Made by a program: the position numbers and the translations under genes. Of a stretch of 59,764 nucleotides of DNA, positions 41,562 to 50,565 are shown one piece after another; within the stretch, counting starts at the first letter, position 1, and each line of letters begins with the position of its first letter. A model generated the notes under the pieces. The model made no database searches, was not told the DNA's origin, and was given only the letters and a program-made list of their open reading frames with translations. The DNA comes from Albimonas sp041685625 (GTDB lineage Bacteria; Pseudomonadota; Alphaproteobacteria; Rhodobacterales; Rhodobacteraceae), in NCBI GenBank assembly GCA_041685625.1, contig JAWLFJ010000009.1, forward strand, positions 1-59,764, read 5' to 3'.

Positions 41562-42307
41562 CAGGCGGCGTCCCCCAGATAGGCCGCCCGCACCTCCGGG
41601 TCGGCCCGGATCGCCTCCGCCGGGCCGGAGGCGATGATCCGCCCGTAGACCAGCACGCTGATCCGGTCCGCCAGCCGGAACACCGCGTCCATGTCGTGCT
41701 CCACCAGCAGGATCGGCGCCTCCGCCCGCAAGGCGTCCAAGAGCGAGCCGAGCGCCTCCGTCCCCTCCGCGCCGAGGCCCGCCATCGGCTCGTCCAGCAG
41801 CAGCGCCCGCGGCTTCAGCGCCAGCGCGCAGGCGACCTCCAGCAACCGCCGCTCGCCGTGCGAGAGCTCCGCCGCCGGCACGTCGGCCCGATCCGCAAGC
41901 CCGACCCGCGCCAGCGCGGCCTCCGCCGGCCCGACCAGCGCCCGGTCCCGCCGCACCGGCGTCCAGACCCCGAAGGCGCGCCCCTCCCGCCCCTGCACCG
42001 CCACCATCACGTTGCGCCGCGCCGAGAGCGGCCCCGCGAGCGAGCTCACCTGAAAGCTCCGCCCCAGCCCCCGCCGCGCGCGCGCGGCCGGATCGAGGCG
42101 CGTGACGTCCTCGCCCCCCAGCATCACCCGCCCGGCGTCGGGCCGGATCGTCCCCGCGATCTGCCCGATCAGCGTGGACTTGCCCGCCCCGTTCGGCCCG
42201 ATCAGCGCATGGATCTCCCCCGGCCGCAGCGTCAGCGAGACGCCGTCCGTCGCCGTCAGCCCCCCGAACCGCTTCGTCAGCCCCTCGACCGAAAGCGCGT
42301 CAGTCAT
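41561..42307 (-). CDS. livG: Branched-chain-type ABC transporter ATP-binding protein
   Basis: A 248-residue ATPase. Walker A is LIGPNGAGKSTLIGQI, the signature ELSHGERRLLEVACAL and Walker B RALLLDEPMAGLG. The LivG-type C-terminus YGRIIASGPAEAIRADPEVR and AYLGDAA distinguishes it from LivF. It overlaps livM by 8 bp and livF by 1 bp. Confidence 0.94.
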   Translation of the reverse strand: MTDALSVEGLTKRFGGLTATDGVSLTLRPGEIHALIGPNGAGKSTLIGQIAGTIRPDAGRVMLGGEDVTRLDPAARARRGLGRSFQVSSLAGPLSARRNVMVAVQGREGRAFGVWTPVRRDRALVGPAEAALARVGLADRADVPAAELSHGERRLLEVACALALKPRALLLDEPMAGLGAEGTEALGSLLDALRAEAPILLVEHDMDAVFRLADRISVLVYGRIIASGPAEAIRADPEVRAAYLGDAA

Positions 42308-43316
42308 GCCGCCCCCGCCCCGCCACGGCGCCGACGATCCCGCCCCGCGCGAACAGCACCGCGCCGAGCAGGATCAGCCCCAGCACCAGCTGCCAGCGCT
42401 CCGTCACGCCGCCGACGAAATGCTCCAGCAGCACGAAGGCCGCCGCCCCCGCCACCGGCCCGCAGAGCCGCCCGACCCCGCCGAGGATGCAGAACACGAT
42501 CAGCTCGCCCGACATCGGCCAGCTCAGCATGGTGGGCGAGACGAAGCCGTTGAGATCCGCGAACAGCGCCCCGGCCCAGCCCGTGATCGCGGCGGAGATC
42601 ACGAAGGCCGCGAGCCGCACCGGAAACGGCCGGATCCCCGCCGTCGCCAGCCGCGTCTCGTTCAGCCGCGCCATCGCCAGCGCCGCCCCGAAGCGCGCCG
42701 CCGTCAGCCGCGACGTGATCCCCAGCGCGACCAGCAGCGCCCCGAAGCAGAGCGCGAAGAACTGAAGCGGATCGTAGACGTCCACGCCCGGAAACGAATT
42801 GCGGACGTAGATCGAAAGCCCGTCCTCACCGCCATAGGCCGGCCAACTGATCGCGAAATAGTAGATCATCTGCGCGAAGGCGAGCGTGATCATGATGAAA
42901 TAGACGCCCGAGGTCCGAAGGCTCAGCGCCCCGATCCCCAGCGCCGCCAGCGCGCTCACCCCCATCGCCAAGGGCCAGATCGCCAGCATCGCGTCGGTCC
43001 CGCCGATCTCCACCGGCCAGCCCATGAACAGGCTGCGGTCGAAGGCGTGGAACGCCGCGATCCCCGCGACGTAGCCGCCGAGCCCGAAGAACGCCGCATG
43101 CCCGAAGCTCACCATCCCGCCATAGCCGAGCGCGAGGTTCAGCCCCACCCCCGCCATCGCGAGGATCGCCACCCGGCTCGCCAGGTTGACGAAGAAGGTC
43201 TGCCCCAGAACCGCGAACAGCAGCCCCGCGCCGCCCAGCAGCGCCAGCAGGACGAGGTTCGTCCACCCCTCGCGCGAAAGCCCCGGCGCCGGGGCGGGAG
43301 CCGCGGCCTCGCTCAT
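42300..43316 (-). CDS. livM: Branched-chain-type ABC transporter permease
   Basis: A 338-residue permease with about ten membrane segments. LNLALGYGGMVSFGHAAFFG is the signature of the LivM/BPD_transp_2 family, with TSGVYFIMITLAFAQMIYYF following. The ATG at 43316 overlaps the livH stop by 4 bp; upstream open frame is a shadow of livH. Confidence 0.93.
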   Translation of the reverse strand: MSEAAAPAPAPGLSREGWTNLVLLALLGGAGLLFAVLGQTFFVNLASRVAILAMAGVGLNLALGYGGMVSFGHAAFFGLGGYVAGIAAFHAFDRSLFMGWPVEIGGTDAMLAIWPLAMGVSALAALGIGALSLRTSGVYFIMITLAFAQMIYYFAISWPAYGGEDGLSIYVRNSFPGVDVYDPLQFFALCFGALLVALGITSRLTAARFGAALAMARLNETRLATAGIRPFPVRLAAFVISAAITGWAGALFADLNGFVSPTMLSWPMSGELIVFCILGGVGRLCGPVAGAAAFVLLEHFVGGVTERWQLVLGLILLGAVLFARGGIVGAVAGRGRHD

Positions 43317-44230
43317 GGCGCCGGAAACAGCCCTTGGGGCCGCCAGATCAGCACGCCCGCCATCAGCACGTAGATCAGCACCGAGGCGAGCGCGCTGCCG
43401 ACGCCCGATGCCTCGGCCGGCGGCATCACCTGCGCGAAGGCCATCGGCAGGAACACCCGCCCCAGCGTGTCCGTCACGCCGACCAGCACCGCCCCCACCA
43501 GCGCGCCGGTGACGCTCCCGATCCCGCCGATCACGATCACAACGAAGGCGAGGATCAGCACCGGCTCGCCCATCCCCACCTGCACGCTCTGCAAGGCGCC
43601 CACCATCGCGCCGGCGAGCCCCGCCAGCCCCGCGCCCAGCGCGAACACCGCCGTGTAGAGCCGCCCGATGTCGACGCCGAGCGCGCCGATCATCTCCCGG
43701 TCGCTCTCCCCCGCCCGGATCCGCATCCCCAGCCGCGTGCGCGCGATCAGCAGATGCAGCCCCAGCGCCACCGCGAGCCCCGCCAAGATGATCGCGAGAC
43801 GATACAGCGGATACCGCGCGCCCCCCGGCAGCGTCACCGCGCCCGACAGCGCCTCCGGCACGTCGAGCCACAGCGGCTGCGCCCCGTAGATCCAGCGCGT
43901 CCCTTCCGAGAAGATCAGGATCAGCGCGAAGGTCGCCAGCACCTGATCCAGATGGTCGCGGTCGTAGAGCCGCCGGATCACCGTCAGCTCCACCAGCGCC
44001 CCGGCCGCCGCCGCCGCCAGCGCGCCGGCCACGAGCCCGACCCAGAAGCTCCCGGTCACCCCTGCCACCAGCGCGCAGACGAAGGCGCCGGTCATGTAGA
44101 GCGAGCCGTGCGCGAGGTTGATCAGCCCCATCACCCCGAACACCAGCGTCAGCCCCGCCGCCGTCAGGAACAGCATGACGCCGAGCTGGAGCCCGTTCAG
44201 CAGCTGTTCGACGAGAAGCGCGGCGGTCAT
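43313..44230 (-). CDS. livH: Branched-chain-type ABC transporter permease
   Basis: A 305-residue LivH-type permease. GLTLVFGVMGLINLAHGSLY is the family signature, and GLAGAMVGALQSVQVGMGEP and VVIVIGGIGSVTGALVGAVL are the second conserved region. It pairs with LivM. A stem-loop at 44264-44290 separates it from livK. Confidence 0.94.
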   Translation of the reverse strand: MTAALLVEQLLNGLQLGVMLFLTAAGLTLVFGVMGLINLAHGSLYMTGAFVCALVAGVTGSFWVGLVAGALAAAAAGALVELTVIRRLYDRDHLDQVLATFALILIFSEGTRWIYGAQPLWLDVPEALSGAVTLPGGARYPLYRLAIILAGLAVALGLHLLIARTRLGMRIRAGESDREMIGALGVDIGRLYTAVFALGAGLAGLAGAMVGALQSVQVGMGEPVLILAFVVIVIGGIGSVTGALVGAVLVGVTDTLGRVFLPMAFAQVMPPAEASGVGSALASVLIYVLMAGVLIWRPQGLFPAP

Positions 44231-44263
44231 CGGCCTCGGGCGGACTGAGAGGGCGGCAGGAAC

Positions 44264-44290
44264 CCCGCCCGGCCGCGAAGGCCGGACGGG
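44264..44290 (-). promoter_or_regulatory. livK-livH intercistronic stem-loop
   Basis: An imperfect stem (CCCG then CCGGCC pairing with GGCCGG then CGGG around one mismatch, 5-nt loop) just after the livK stop. Such hairpins after binding-protein genes often protect the upstream message and raise its yield over the permeases. No T-run, so read-through is expected. Confidence 0.5.
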
Positions 44291-44300
44291 AGCGCCGGGA

Positions 44301-45440
44301 TCACATCGGGCATTCGGCGGCGTAGGCGTCCTGATGGTCCTCCACCGCGACGCCGGCGAGCCGGTTGGTCGGCTTGCCGTCGTCGCCCATCACCACCTCG
44401 CGGACGTGGATGTCCTGGATCGGATGATGGTTGTTCCCGAAGCGGAACTCGCCGCGCACGGAGTCGAACTCCGCCGCCTCGACCGCCGCGCGGAACCCGT
44501 CCGGGTCCTCCGCGGGATCGGCCTTCTCCAGCGCCGAGAGGATCAGGTTCGCCGTGTCGAAGCCCTGGCTCGCGTAGAGCGTCGGCGTGCGCCCGTACTC
44601 GGCCCGGAACGCCTCCACGAAGGCCGCGTTCGCCTCGTTCTCGAGGTCGTAGGCCCATTGCGAGGTGTTGCGCGTGCCCACCGCGGCCTCGCCGACGGCG
44701 CCGATGATCACCTCGTCGAAGCTGAAGGCCGGGCCGAACACGGGGATCTCCACGCCCGAACCCGCATACTGCTTCATGAAGGCGATCCCCATGCCGCCCG
44801 GCAGGAAGTAGAACACGCTGTCCGCGCCCGAGGCCCGGATCTGCGCGATCTCCGCCGCGTAGTCGGTCTGGCCGAGCTTGGTGTAGATCTCGCCCGTGAC
44901 CTCCGCGTCGTAGCCGCGCTTGAACCCGGCGAGCGCGTCCGTCCCCGCCGGATAGTTCGGCGCGAGGATGAAGGGCGTCTCGAACCCCTCGCCCGCGACG
45001 TAGCCGCCCATCGCCTGATGCAGGTCGTCGTTCTGCCAGGCGACGTTGAAGTAGTTCTCGTGGCAGCCGCGCCCGGCCAGCTGGCTCGGCCCGGCGTTGA
45101 CCGAGAGGTAGAACACCCCCTGCCGCACCGCCGGCGGCGCCACCGCCATCGCGACGTTGGAGAAGATGATCCCCGTCAGGATCTGCACGCCCTCGCGCTG
45201 GATCATCTCGTCCGAAAGGCTCTTGCCCACGTCCGGCTTCAGCGCGTCGTCGCGGATCAGCACCTCGACGTCGTCGCGCCCGGCCTGCTCCAAAGCGAGC
45301 ATGAAGCCGTCCCGCGCGTCGACGCCCAGATGCGCCGCGCCCCCCGAAAGGGTCGAGATGAAGCCGATCTTCGTTTCGGCCAGCGCCGGGGCGCCGGCCA
45401 GCGCCGCGATCAGCGCGGCGGCGAGCGGTCTCTTCAGCAT
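44301..45440 (-). CDS. livK: Periplasmic substrate-binding protein of Liv-type ABC transporter
   Basis: A 379-residue type I periplasmic binding protein. The signal peptide (KRPLAAALIAALAGAPALAE) precedes TKIGFISTLSGGAAHLGVDA. Other landmarks are ILTGIIFSNVAMAVAPPAVR and TPTLYASQGFDTANLILSAL. The family includes importers of branched-chain amino acids, amides and aromatic acids such as benzoates. Its place beside the aryl-CoA ligase suggests an aromatic substrate. The start was taken at 45440 because it gives the signal peptide. Confidence 0.92.
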   Translation of the reverse strand: MLKRPLAAALIAALAGAPALAETKIGFISTLSGGAAHLGVDARDGFMLALEQAGRDDVEVLIRDDALKPDVGKSLSDEMIQREGVQILTGIIFSNVAMAVAPPAVRQGVFYLSVNAGPSQLAGRGCHENYFNVAWQNDDLHQAMGGYVAGEGFETPFILAPNYPAGTDALAGFKRGYDAEVTGEIYTKLGQTDYAAEIAQIRASGADSVFYFLPGGMGIAFMKQYAGSGVEIPVFGPAFSFDEVIIGAVGEAAVGTRNTSQWAYDLENEANAAFVEAFRAEYGRTPTLYASQGFDTANLILSALEKADPAEDPDGFRAAVEAAEFDSVRGEFRFGNNHHPIQDIHVREVVMGDDGKPTNRLAGVAVEDHQDAYAAECPM

Positions 45441-45484
45441 GGTCGTCTCCCTGTCGTCGCGGCCGTTCTCCGGCCCTGATGCAG

Positions 45485-47128
45485 TCATGCCGGGTTTTCG
45501 CGCAGCCGGAAACGCTGCACCTTCCCGGTCTCGGTCTTGGGCAGCGCGTCGATGAAGCGGACGCGCCGCGGATACTTGTAGGGGGCGATCTCCGCCTTGA
45601 CGTGATCCTGAAGTTCCCTGACCAGCAGGTCCGAGGCCTGGTGCCCCGGCGCCAGCACCACATGCGCCTCGACGATCTGCCCCCGCTCGTCGTCCGGCAC
45701 GCCGATCACCCCGCATTCCAGCACCGCGGGATGGCTCAGCAGCGCCGCCTCCACCTCCGGCCCCGCGATGTTGTAGCCGGAGGCGACGATCATGTCGTCC
45801 GACCGCGCGGCGAAGCGGAAATGCCCGTCCTCGTCCTGCACGAAGCTGTCGCCCGTCAGGTTCCACCCGTCCCTGACGTAATCCCGCTGCCGCGGATCGG
45901 AGAGATACCGGCACCCCGTCGGCCCCCGCACCGCCAGCTTCCCGACCTCCCCGCGCGGCTTCTCCCGCATCGCGTCGTCGACGATCCTCGCCTCGTAGCC
46001 GGTGACGGGGCGCCCGGTGCAGGCCGGCCGCGCGTCCCCGAAGCGGTTGGAGATGAAGATGTGCAGCATCTCCGTCGCGCCGATGCCGTCCAGCATCGTC
46101 TTGCCGGTCTTCTCCATCCACTCCTCGAACACCGGCGCCGGCAGCGTCTCCCCGGCCGAGACCGCGCAGCGCAGCGACGACAGATCCGCCCCCTCGTCCA
46201 TCGCCTTCAGCATCACCCGATACGCCGTCGGCGCCGTCAGGCACACCGTCGCCCGGTGCCGCTCGATGATCTCCACCAGGTTCGGGGGCGAGGCGTCCTC
46301 CAGCAGCACGGCCGAGGCGCCGAAGCGCAGCGGAAACACCGCCAGCCCCCCCAGCCCGAAGGTGAAGGCGAGCGGCGGCGAGCCGACGAACACGTCCTCC
46401 GGCGTCACCCCCAGCACCTCCCGCGCATAGCCGTCCGCGATGATCAGCAGATCCCGGTGGAAATGCATCGTCGCCTTCGGCTCGCCCGTGGTGCCGGAGG
46501 TGAACCCCAGCAGCGCCACGTCGTCCCGCCCCGTCGGCACGGCCCCGAACCTCACCGGCTTGCCGAGCGCCACGCGGTCCAGCTCCGCGTCATGGTTCGC
46601 CGTCCCGTCGAAGCCCACGACCTCGCCGAGGAACCGCGAGTCCTTCGCCACCGCCACCAGCGCGTCCATCATCCGCGTGTCGCAGAGCGCGAGCCCGATC
46701 TCCGCCTTGTCGACGATCTTGGCCAGTTCCCCGGCGCGCAGCAGCGGCATGGTGTTCACCGCCACCGCTCCGGCCTTGGTGACCGCCAGCCAGCAGGCCA
46801 CCATCGCCGGATTGTTGGCCGAGCGGATCAGCACCCGGTTCCCCGGCCGGACGCCGTAGTCCTCGACCAGCGCGTGCGCCAGCCGGTTGGACCAGTCGGC
46901 CAGCTCCTTGTAGGTCCGCATCCGGCCGTTGCCGACGAGCGCGGGACGGTCGCCGAAGCCGCGCTCCACCATCCGGTCGGTCAGCTCGACCGCGGCGTTC
47001 AGCGTCTCGGGATACTCGAACCCTTCCAGCAGGAAGTCCGGCCACTCCTCCGCCGGGGGCAGGTTGGCGCGGGCGAAGCCGTCCTCGTGGGCCGTCGGTC
47101 CCAGCATCGCCCGCGCCATCGCCGTCAC
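45485..47128 (-). CDS. abmG: 2-aminobenzoate-CoA / benzoate-CoA ligase-type AMP-forming enzyme
   Basis: A 547-residue adenylate-forming acyl-CoA ligase that would activate an aryl acid with ATP and CoA. The P-loop is GFTSGTTGEPKATMHFHRDL; SPPLAFTFGLGGLAVFPLRF is typical of the benzoate-CoA ligase subgroup; GYNIAGPEVEAALLSHPAVL is the hinge; and the catalytic Lys lies in PKTETGKVQRFRLRE. Together with the fused monooxygenase/reductase encoded at the cluster's start it points to 2-aminobenzoate. It overlaps the amine oxidase gene by 4 bp. The substrate is inferred from context. Confidence 0.85.
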   Translation of the reverse strand: MTAMARAMLGPTAHEDGFARANLPPAEEWPDFLLEGFEYPETLNAAVELTDRMVERGFGDRPALVGNGRMRTYKELADWSNRLAHALVEDYGVRPGNRVLIRSANNPAMVACWLAVTKAGAVAVNTMPLLRAGELAKIVDKAEIGLALCDTRMMDALVAVAKDSRFLGEVVGFDGTANHDAELDRVALGKPVRFGAVPTGRDDVALLGFTSGTTGEPKATMHFHRDLLIIADGYAREVLGVTPEDVFVGSPPLAFTFGLGGLAVFPLRFGASAVLLEDASPPNLVEIIERHRATVCLTAPTAYRVMLKAMDEGADLSSLRCAVSAGETLPAPVFEEWMEKTGKTMLDGIGATEMLHIFISNRFGDARPACTGRPVTGYEARIVDDAMREKPRGEVGKLAVRGPTGCRYLSDPRQRDYVRDGWNLTGDSFVQDEDGHFRFAARSDDMIVASGYNIAGPEVEAALLSHPAVLECGVIGVPDDERGQIVEAHVVLAPGHQASDLLVRELQDHVKAEIAPYKYPRRVRFIDALPKTETGKVQRFRLRENPA

Positions 47129-49113
47129 TCCGCCTTCGCCTCGGCCGGCAGCCGCTGCGTGATCGCCGGGTTGTGGTCAAAGAAGTTGAACGGCTTCAGC
47201 AACACCCGCTTCCACATGGTCGGCATCACCGGCCAGTCCTCCATGCGAGGGACGTGGTGGAAGCCCATCGTGTACCAGACCACCACGTCCTCGTCGGCGA
47301 TGCTCCGGCCCTCCTTCACCCACTCGCCCAGCGTGTCGGTCGCGTCCGAGGCCATCGCGTAGACCCCGCCGGCGTAGCGCTGCGCCGGGTCGTAGGGCGT
47401 GACGTGGAAGGTGTTCAGGACGTAGTCGTTGCGCGCGACCGGCGGATCCTCCGGATCGAAGGGCGCATAGGCGACCGAGTTGTCCGGCACGATCATGTAG
47501 GTCGGCACGTGCCCGACCCCGACGCGCTTTTCCGGATGGCCGACATGATACATCGCCGGCCGCTCCGGGCTCACCCGATACACCGCCTCGTCCTCGGTCT
47601 GCGGGACCTCCGTCTCGACCTGCCAGAAGCTGCGGCGGGGCGAGCCCTCCGGCGGCACGCCCGGCACCAGCGCGGCGCGCATGAAGCGGTTGAGCCGCCC
47701 GTCGATGTCGAAATCCAGCCGGAAGTTGAAGTAGTGGTCATGGTTCGGCGCCACGAGATGCGGCGCGATCAGCGTGCCGTAGCGCGTCTCCTCCGCCGCC
47801 GTCGGATCGTCCATCGAGGCCGCCGCCGCCCCCTTCACCGCGTCGAGGCCCGTGGAGCCGACCGAGATCTCCATGCTGCCGTCGGTCCGGAAGCGGTAGT
47901 CGATCAGATAGTCGTAGTTCCCGACCTCGGAGGCCGAGCGCACCACCAGCTCCGTCCAGGGCCGTCCCTCGGCCGGCGTGAACACCTCCTCGGACTGGGC
48001 GAAGATCTCGAAATGCCGCCAGGAGGGATCGCCCGGCTGCCGCTCGAAGATGCAGATCGCGTCCGGGATCGCGTAGGGCTCGCCGGCGTCGGTGTGCATC
48101 ATCGCCGGCAGGAAGGTGGCGTGCGCCGGGCAGTCCACCCCCGCCCGCAGCGGCGACATGAACAGGCCGAAGCCGTATTCGCCGCTGTCCATGTAGGTGC
48201 GCCAGTACCAGCCGGCGTCCGGGTCCATGTAGGGGACGAACACCTCCGAGAGATGCGCGCGGTAGAGCACCGAGCGCGCCTCGCCCCGGTCCATCGCCTC
48301 GATGGTCGAGAGCACCAGCCCCGCCCGCTTCTCCGCCGCGACGTGGAAGCGCCACATGTCCCATTCGACGCGGGAGCCGTCGATCGCGTAGTTCAGGCTC
48401 TCGGGCTCGGCGAGCGTCGTCGGCGAGACCTCCGGACGCAGCCCGAAGCGTTCCTCGATCTCGTCCTCGGTGTAGCCCCAGGGCTCCTCCGGCAGCGGCA
48501 GCGCGCCGGTGTCCACCACCTCGATCACCTCCATCGCGCCGAGGTCGACGGTCGCGAACAGCCCCTCGATCGGCCGCGCGTAGAAGTTGGAGCCCTCCGG
48601 ATTGACGTAGCAGGGCACCTTCATCAGCCGCTTGCCGGCGTGCTCGTCGAAGAAGTTGCCCGCGGTCAGCGGCAGGCAGAACACGTCCTCCGGCGTCAGG
48701 CCGCGCGCCTCGAGCCCCGCCTGGAAGTCGGGCGAGGTGAGCGCGAGCTCCATCGCGCCGATGAACTCCTCGAAGAGGATCATCCCCTCGCCGAGCGCCG
48801 GCTCCCACGAGGTCACCGTGTCCGCCGTCAGGTCGATGCGCGCCTCGTAGGTCTCGCCGCCCTCCATCACCAGCGCGCGCGCCATGCGCGGGATCGGGTC
48901 GCCCGCCTCCCAGTCGAGCACGAAGCCCTTGTCGGGCTCGTGCAGCTCGATCAGCGGAAAGCGGCCGCCGTCGCCCAATCGGCCCGCTTCGGTCAGCAGA
49001 CGCGTGACCTCGGCGATCTCCTCGCCCGTCAGCGCGTCCAGCGGATGCGTCTGCGCCCCGGCCGGGGCGGCGAAGGCGGCGGCGATGGCCGCGGCGGCGG
49101 AGATGCGTCTCAT
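47125..49113 (-). CDS. Periplasmic copper-containing primary-amine oxidase
   Basis: A 662-residue copper amine oxidase that oxidises primary amines to aldehydes with release of ammonia and H2O2. The signal peptide MRRISAAAAIAAAFAAPAGA places it in the periplasm. The topaquinone precursor Tyr is in SEVGNYDYLIDYRF (consensus N-Y-D/E-Y). The catalytic Asp is in YMDSGEYGFG. The copper His are in PNHDHYFNFRLD and in MGFHHVPRMEDWPVMP. All key residues are present and the length is normal. It is translationally coupled to the ligase gene (ATGA-type overlap), which is not part of the known pathway. Confidence 0.92.
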   Translation of the reverse strand: MRRISAAAAIAAAFAAPAGAQTHPLDALTGEEIAEVTRLLTEAGRLGDGGRFPLIELHEPDKGFVLDWEAGDPIPRMARALVMEGGETYEARIDLTADTVTSWEPALGEGMILFEEFIGAMELALTSPDFQAGLEARGLTPEDVFCLPLTAGNFFDEHAGKRLMKVPCYVNPEGSNFYARPIEGLFATVDLGAMEVIEVVDTGALPLPEEPWGYTEDEIEERFGLRPEVSPTTLAEPESLNYAIDGSRVEWDMWRFHVAAEKRAGLVLSTIEAMDRGEARSVLYRAHLSEVFVPYMDPDAGWYWRTYMDSGEYGFGLFMSPLRAGVDCPAHATFLPAMMHTDAGEPYAIPDAICIFERQPGDPSWRHFEIFAQSEEVFTPAEGRPWTELVVRSASEVGNYDYLIDYRFRTDGSMEISVGSTGLDAVKGAAAASMDDPTAAEETRYGTLIAPHLVAPNHDHYFNFRLDFDIDGRLNRFMRAALVPGVPPEGSPRRSFWQVETEVPQTEDEAVYRVSPERPAMYHVGHPEKRVGVGHVPTYMIVPDNSVAYAPFDPEDPPVARNDYVLNTFHVTPYDPAQRYAGGVYAMASDATDTLGEWVKEGRSIADEDVVVWYTMGFHHVPRMEDWPVMPTMWKRVLLKPFNFFDHNPAITQRLPAEAKAE

Positions 49114-49217
49114 GTCGGTCTCCTGGTCCGGCCCGTCCGTGCGGGCCCCTTCGGCGTCGCGCCTTGGCGGCGTCTTCCTCCTTCTTGGTCGTCGTCGCGC
49201 CTGCCCGGCGCATCCTT

Positions 49218-49238
49218 GCGCCGCGCCGCGTGCGGCGC
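49218..49238 (-). other. Stem-loop between acyl-CoA dehydrogenase and amine oxidase genes
   Basis: GCGCCGC / GCGGCGC (7-bp stem, 7-nt loop) in the 136-bp gap, 12 bp after the dehydrogenase stop. It may be a transcript-end or stability element. No T-run. Confidence 0.35.
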
Positions 49239-49249
49239 GACCCCTGCCG

Positions 49250-50410
49250 TCAACCCGCCCCGGCCGCGTGGGCCGCGAGCGCCGAGCGCGCGATCACCAC
49301 GCGCTGCACGTCCGAGGCGCCTTCGTAGATCCTCAGCGCCCGGATCTCGCGGTAGAGGCTCTCCACCACCGTCCCCTTCCGCACGCCGTCGCCGCCGAAT
49401 AGCTGCACCGCCCGGTCGATCACGTCCTGCGCGATCTCGGTGGCGTGCAGCTTGGCCATCGCCGCCTCCCGGCTGACCCGCGGCGCGCCCATGTCCTTGG
49501 TCCAGGCCGCGCGCTGGATCAGCAGCGCCGCGGCGTCCACCTGCAGCGCCATCTCCGCCAGATGCCCCTGCACCATCTGAAGATCCGTCATCGGCGCGCC
49601 GAAGATCTCGCGGGAGGAGACGCGGTCGAGCGCCTCGTCCAGCGCCCGCCGCGCGAAGCCCAGCGCCGCCGCCCCGACGGTGGAGCGGAACACGTCCAGC
49701 ACGCCCATCGCCATGGCGAAGCCGCGCCCCGGCTCGCCGACCAGCGCCTCCACCGGCAGCCGCACGCCGTCGAACCTCAGCCGCCCCAGCGGATGCGGCG
49801 CCATCACCTCCAGCCGCTCCTCGACGGAAAAGCCCTCGGCATCCGCCGGCACGAGGAAGCAGGAGACGCCCTTGGCCCCCGGCGCCTCCCCGGTCCGGGC
49901 GTAGACCGTGTAGACGTCCGCGATCCCGCCGTTGGAGATCCAGGTCTTCTCCCCGTCGATCCGCCAGCCGTTGCCGTCCCTGACGGCGGTGGTCTCCATC
50001 GCCGCGACGTCGGAGCCCGAGCGCGGCTCGGTCAGCGCGAGGCCGGCGATGCTCGCCCCGGCCCGCGTCCGCGCCAGCCATTCCCGCTGCCCCTCCGTCC
50101 CGAACAGCGAGACGGCGCCCATGCCGAGCCCCTGCATCGCGAAGGCGAAGTCCGCCAGCCCGTCATGGTAGGCCAGCGTCTCCCTGACGATGCAGAGCGC
50201 CCGGACGTCGAGCGTCGCCTCCCCCGCGCCGGGCGCCGTCCACTCCAGCAGCCCCGCATCGCCCAGCGACCGCACGAGGCCCCGACACGCCGCGTCGACG
50301 TCGGAATGATCGACCGGCAGGTTGCCCCGCGCCCAAGCCTCCGCCTCCGCCGCGAGCGCGCGGTGCCGATCCTCGAGGAACGGCCAGTCGAGCCAGGAGC
50401 GATCCGCCAT
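49250..50410 (-). CDS. Acyl-CoA dehydrogenase
   Basis: A 386-residue FAD enzyme of the acyl-CoA dehydrogenase family. GLALTEPRSGSDVAAMETTA and DGEKTWISNGGIADVYTVYA line the flavin site. The catalytic Glu is in LRIYEGASDVQRVVIARSAL. VQLFGGDGVRKGTVVESLYR is the conserved C-terminal stretch. In the aminobenzoyl-CoA route it would oxidise a ring-derived acyl-CoA. The ATG at 50410 follows a 155-bp gap that holds the 33-bp repeats. Confidence 0.92.
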   Translation of the reverse strand: MADRSWLDWPFLEDRHRALAAEAEAWARGNLPVDHSDVDAACRGLVRSLGDAGLLEWTAPGAGEATLDVRALCIVRETLAYHDGLADFAFAMQGLGMGAVSLFGTEGQREWLARTRAGASIAGLALTEPRSGSDVAAMETTAVRDGNGWRIDGEKTWISNGGIADVYTVYARTGEAPGAKGVSCFLVPADAEGFSVEERLEVMAPHPLGRLRFDGVRLPVEALVGEPGRGFAMAMGVLDVFRSTVGAAALGFARRALDEALDRVSSREIFGAPMTDLQMVQGHLAEMALQVDAAALLIQRAAWTKDMGAPRVSREAAMAKLHATEIAQDVIDRAVQLFGGDGVRKGTVVESLYREIRALRIYEGASDVQRVVIARSALAAHAAGAG

Positions 50411-50458
50411 CACCCGCCCCCCGTCCGCGGCCCGCGCGGAAAGCGCCCCGACCCCTGC

Positions 50459-50557
50459 GGAACGATGCCCGAACCGCCGCCCGGATCGCGAGGAACAATA
50501 CCCGAACACCGCGCCTGCCGCGCTGGAACGATACCCGAACACCGCATCGTCGGACGA
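50459..50557 (-). repeat. Three tandem copies of a 33-bp repeat
   Basis: The core GGAACGATACCCGAAC (or one-base variants) starts at 50459, 50492 and 50525, with an exact 33-bp period; the remaining 17 bp of each unit is diverged. It fills most of the 155-bp gap between the enoyl-CoA hydratase and acyl-CoA dehydrogenase genes. The same 16-bp core occurs at 21466. Read on the minus strand each unit contains GTTCGGGTATCGTTCC. The function is unknown. Confidence 0.8.
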
Positions 50558-50565
50558 TCCATCGC

